A model generated the notes under the pieces. The model had not been told where the DNA came from. It worked only from the letters and a program-made list of their open reading frames with translations, and searched no databases. Position numbers and translations under genes: made by a program. From Bacteriovoracaceae bacterium (lineage in GTDB: Bacteria; Bdellovibrionota; Bacteriovoracia; Bacteriovoracales; Bacteriovoracaceae), in NCBI GenBank assembly GCA_018675575.1, contig JABGXW010000077.1, positions 1 to 33,223 on the forward strand: a stretch of 33,223 nt of DNA, written 5' to 3'. Shown here one piece after another: positions 32,760-33,223 of the stretch. Position 1 is the first letter of the stretch. The number at the start of each line of letters is the position of its first letter.

Positions 32760-33223
32760 ATGCCAAACCTTCGTCTATTCTATTCTATTGTTGTCATTTT
32801 TATCCTGAGCGGTTCTATTTCACTCAATCTCTGGGCCCAATCAGTGGACTTAGGTTCAGATAACTTACCCAACACAGTTAGCTGGTCTGGTGAAATTTTA
32901 GATCAATTAATAAGCGACTTGGGTGACGAGTTTGACGATCAAGGAGAGAGGCTTACAGCTACAATTTTTGAATCACTTACAGATATTGAAATTTATGAAT
33001 TTGAAAAAGATGATTTTAAGCTAGGTTTTGAGATTCAAAGAAAAGTATTTGATAACCACGACATTACAAATACATTTACAGTTATAGATTTTTTTAGAGT
33101 ACCACTTAGTCTACCTGTACCACTTCTTAGTGAAGGAATTTCAGCTAACGTTGGTAACCTTGGTATCCATCTTGGAGCTAATCTATCTGTTAGCTCAATG
33201 AATATTCGTCAAGTATTACCAAA
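32760..33223 (+). CDS. Second paralogue of the large exported protein (3' end outside window)
   Basis: From ATG 32760 the frame is open to the right edge (154 complete codons). It starts with a signal peptide (MPNLRLFYSIVVIFILSGS, then LNLWAQS). The mature sequence aligns along its whole visible length with residues about 26-138 of the preceding protein: SWSGEILDQLISDLGDEFDD, GFEIQRKVFDNH (identical), LPVPLL, then SSMNIRQVLP (identical). The two clearly arose by duplication. A weak AGGA lies upstream, rather far from the ATG. About 150 bases separate it from the previous gene, with no hairpin that would terminate transcription, so the two may be cotranscribed. Function unknown. Confidence 0.85.
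   Translation, partial: MPNLRLFYSIVVIFILSGSISLNLWAQSVDLGSDNLPNTVSWSGEILDQLISDLGDEFDDQGERLTATIFESLTDIEIYEFEKDDFKLGFEIQRKVFDNHDITNTFTVIDFFRVPLSLPVPLLSEGISANVGNLGIHLGANLSVSSMNIRQVLP

Noticed and set aside
1-33223. tRNA, rRNA, CRISPR array, insertion sequence or prophage
   Set aside because: I looked through the gaps and found no cloverleaf-like sequence, spaced direct repeats, transposase or integrase.

Overview
The window is AT-rich, densely packed Gram-negative chromosome. The gene repertoire fits a predatory or environmental delta-like lineage such as Bdellovibrionota/Bacteriovoracales: pilin-like surface proteins, membrane-anchored spermidine synthase homologues, an ExbB/ExbD pair, secreted subtilase, purple-acid-phosphatase-like lipoprotein, many exported proteins of unknown function, and a spore-photoproduct-lyase-like enzyme in a bacterium with no sporulation genes in view. 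That placement is inference from gene content, not a database match.

Layout. 1-2900 (minus): two overlapping type IV pilin-like genes; the second runs off the left edge and carries a DUF1554-like domain and tandem repeats. 3086-6847 (plus): a tightly overlapping four-gene operon built around two membrane proteins of the spermidine synthase superfamily. 6844-7974 (minus): a multi-pass acyltransferase-like protein. 7975-8312 holds a bidirectional terminator and a doubtful 32-codon ORF. 8313-10080 (minus): aldo/keto reductase and family 2 glycosyltransferase. 10183-12235 (plus): a nucleosidase-like protein coupled to a radical SAM protein of the SplB family. 12232-15578 (minus): three unknown genes, two of which lie in one frame separated by a single TAA. 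15744-16584 (plus): a lysine-rich exported protein and rpmB (bL28). 16616-20570 (minus): a DoxX-like membrane protein, a phosphoesterase lipoprotein and a subtilase. 20794-23651: PilZ-like gene, convergent exbD/exbB, and a DUF4340-like gene. 23853-24900: a conserved unknown membrane-anchored protein and a beta-propeller gene fragment. 25046-29094: rpmG (bL33), a small Cys-tailed protein, type B rpmE (bL31), an Rsm22-like methyltransferase, gltA and pyrE. 29128-33223 (plus): a glycosyltransferase and two tandem paralogous large exported proteins, the second cut by the right edge.

The core metabolic and translation genes look ordinary. The parts most worth a second look are the spermidine-synthase-like operon, whose catalytic positions are altered; the nucleosidase/radical SAM pair, in which the position aligning with the SPL catalytic cysteine is Glu; the in-frame TAA between two ORFs at 14271; the shared regulatory region between the subtilase and PilZ genes; and the tandem exported paralogues at the right edge. 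No tRNA, rRNA, CRISPR array, insertion sequence or phage gene was seen.
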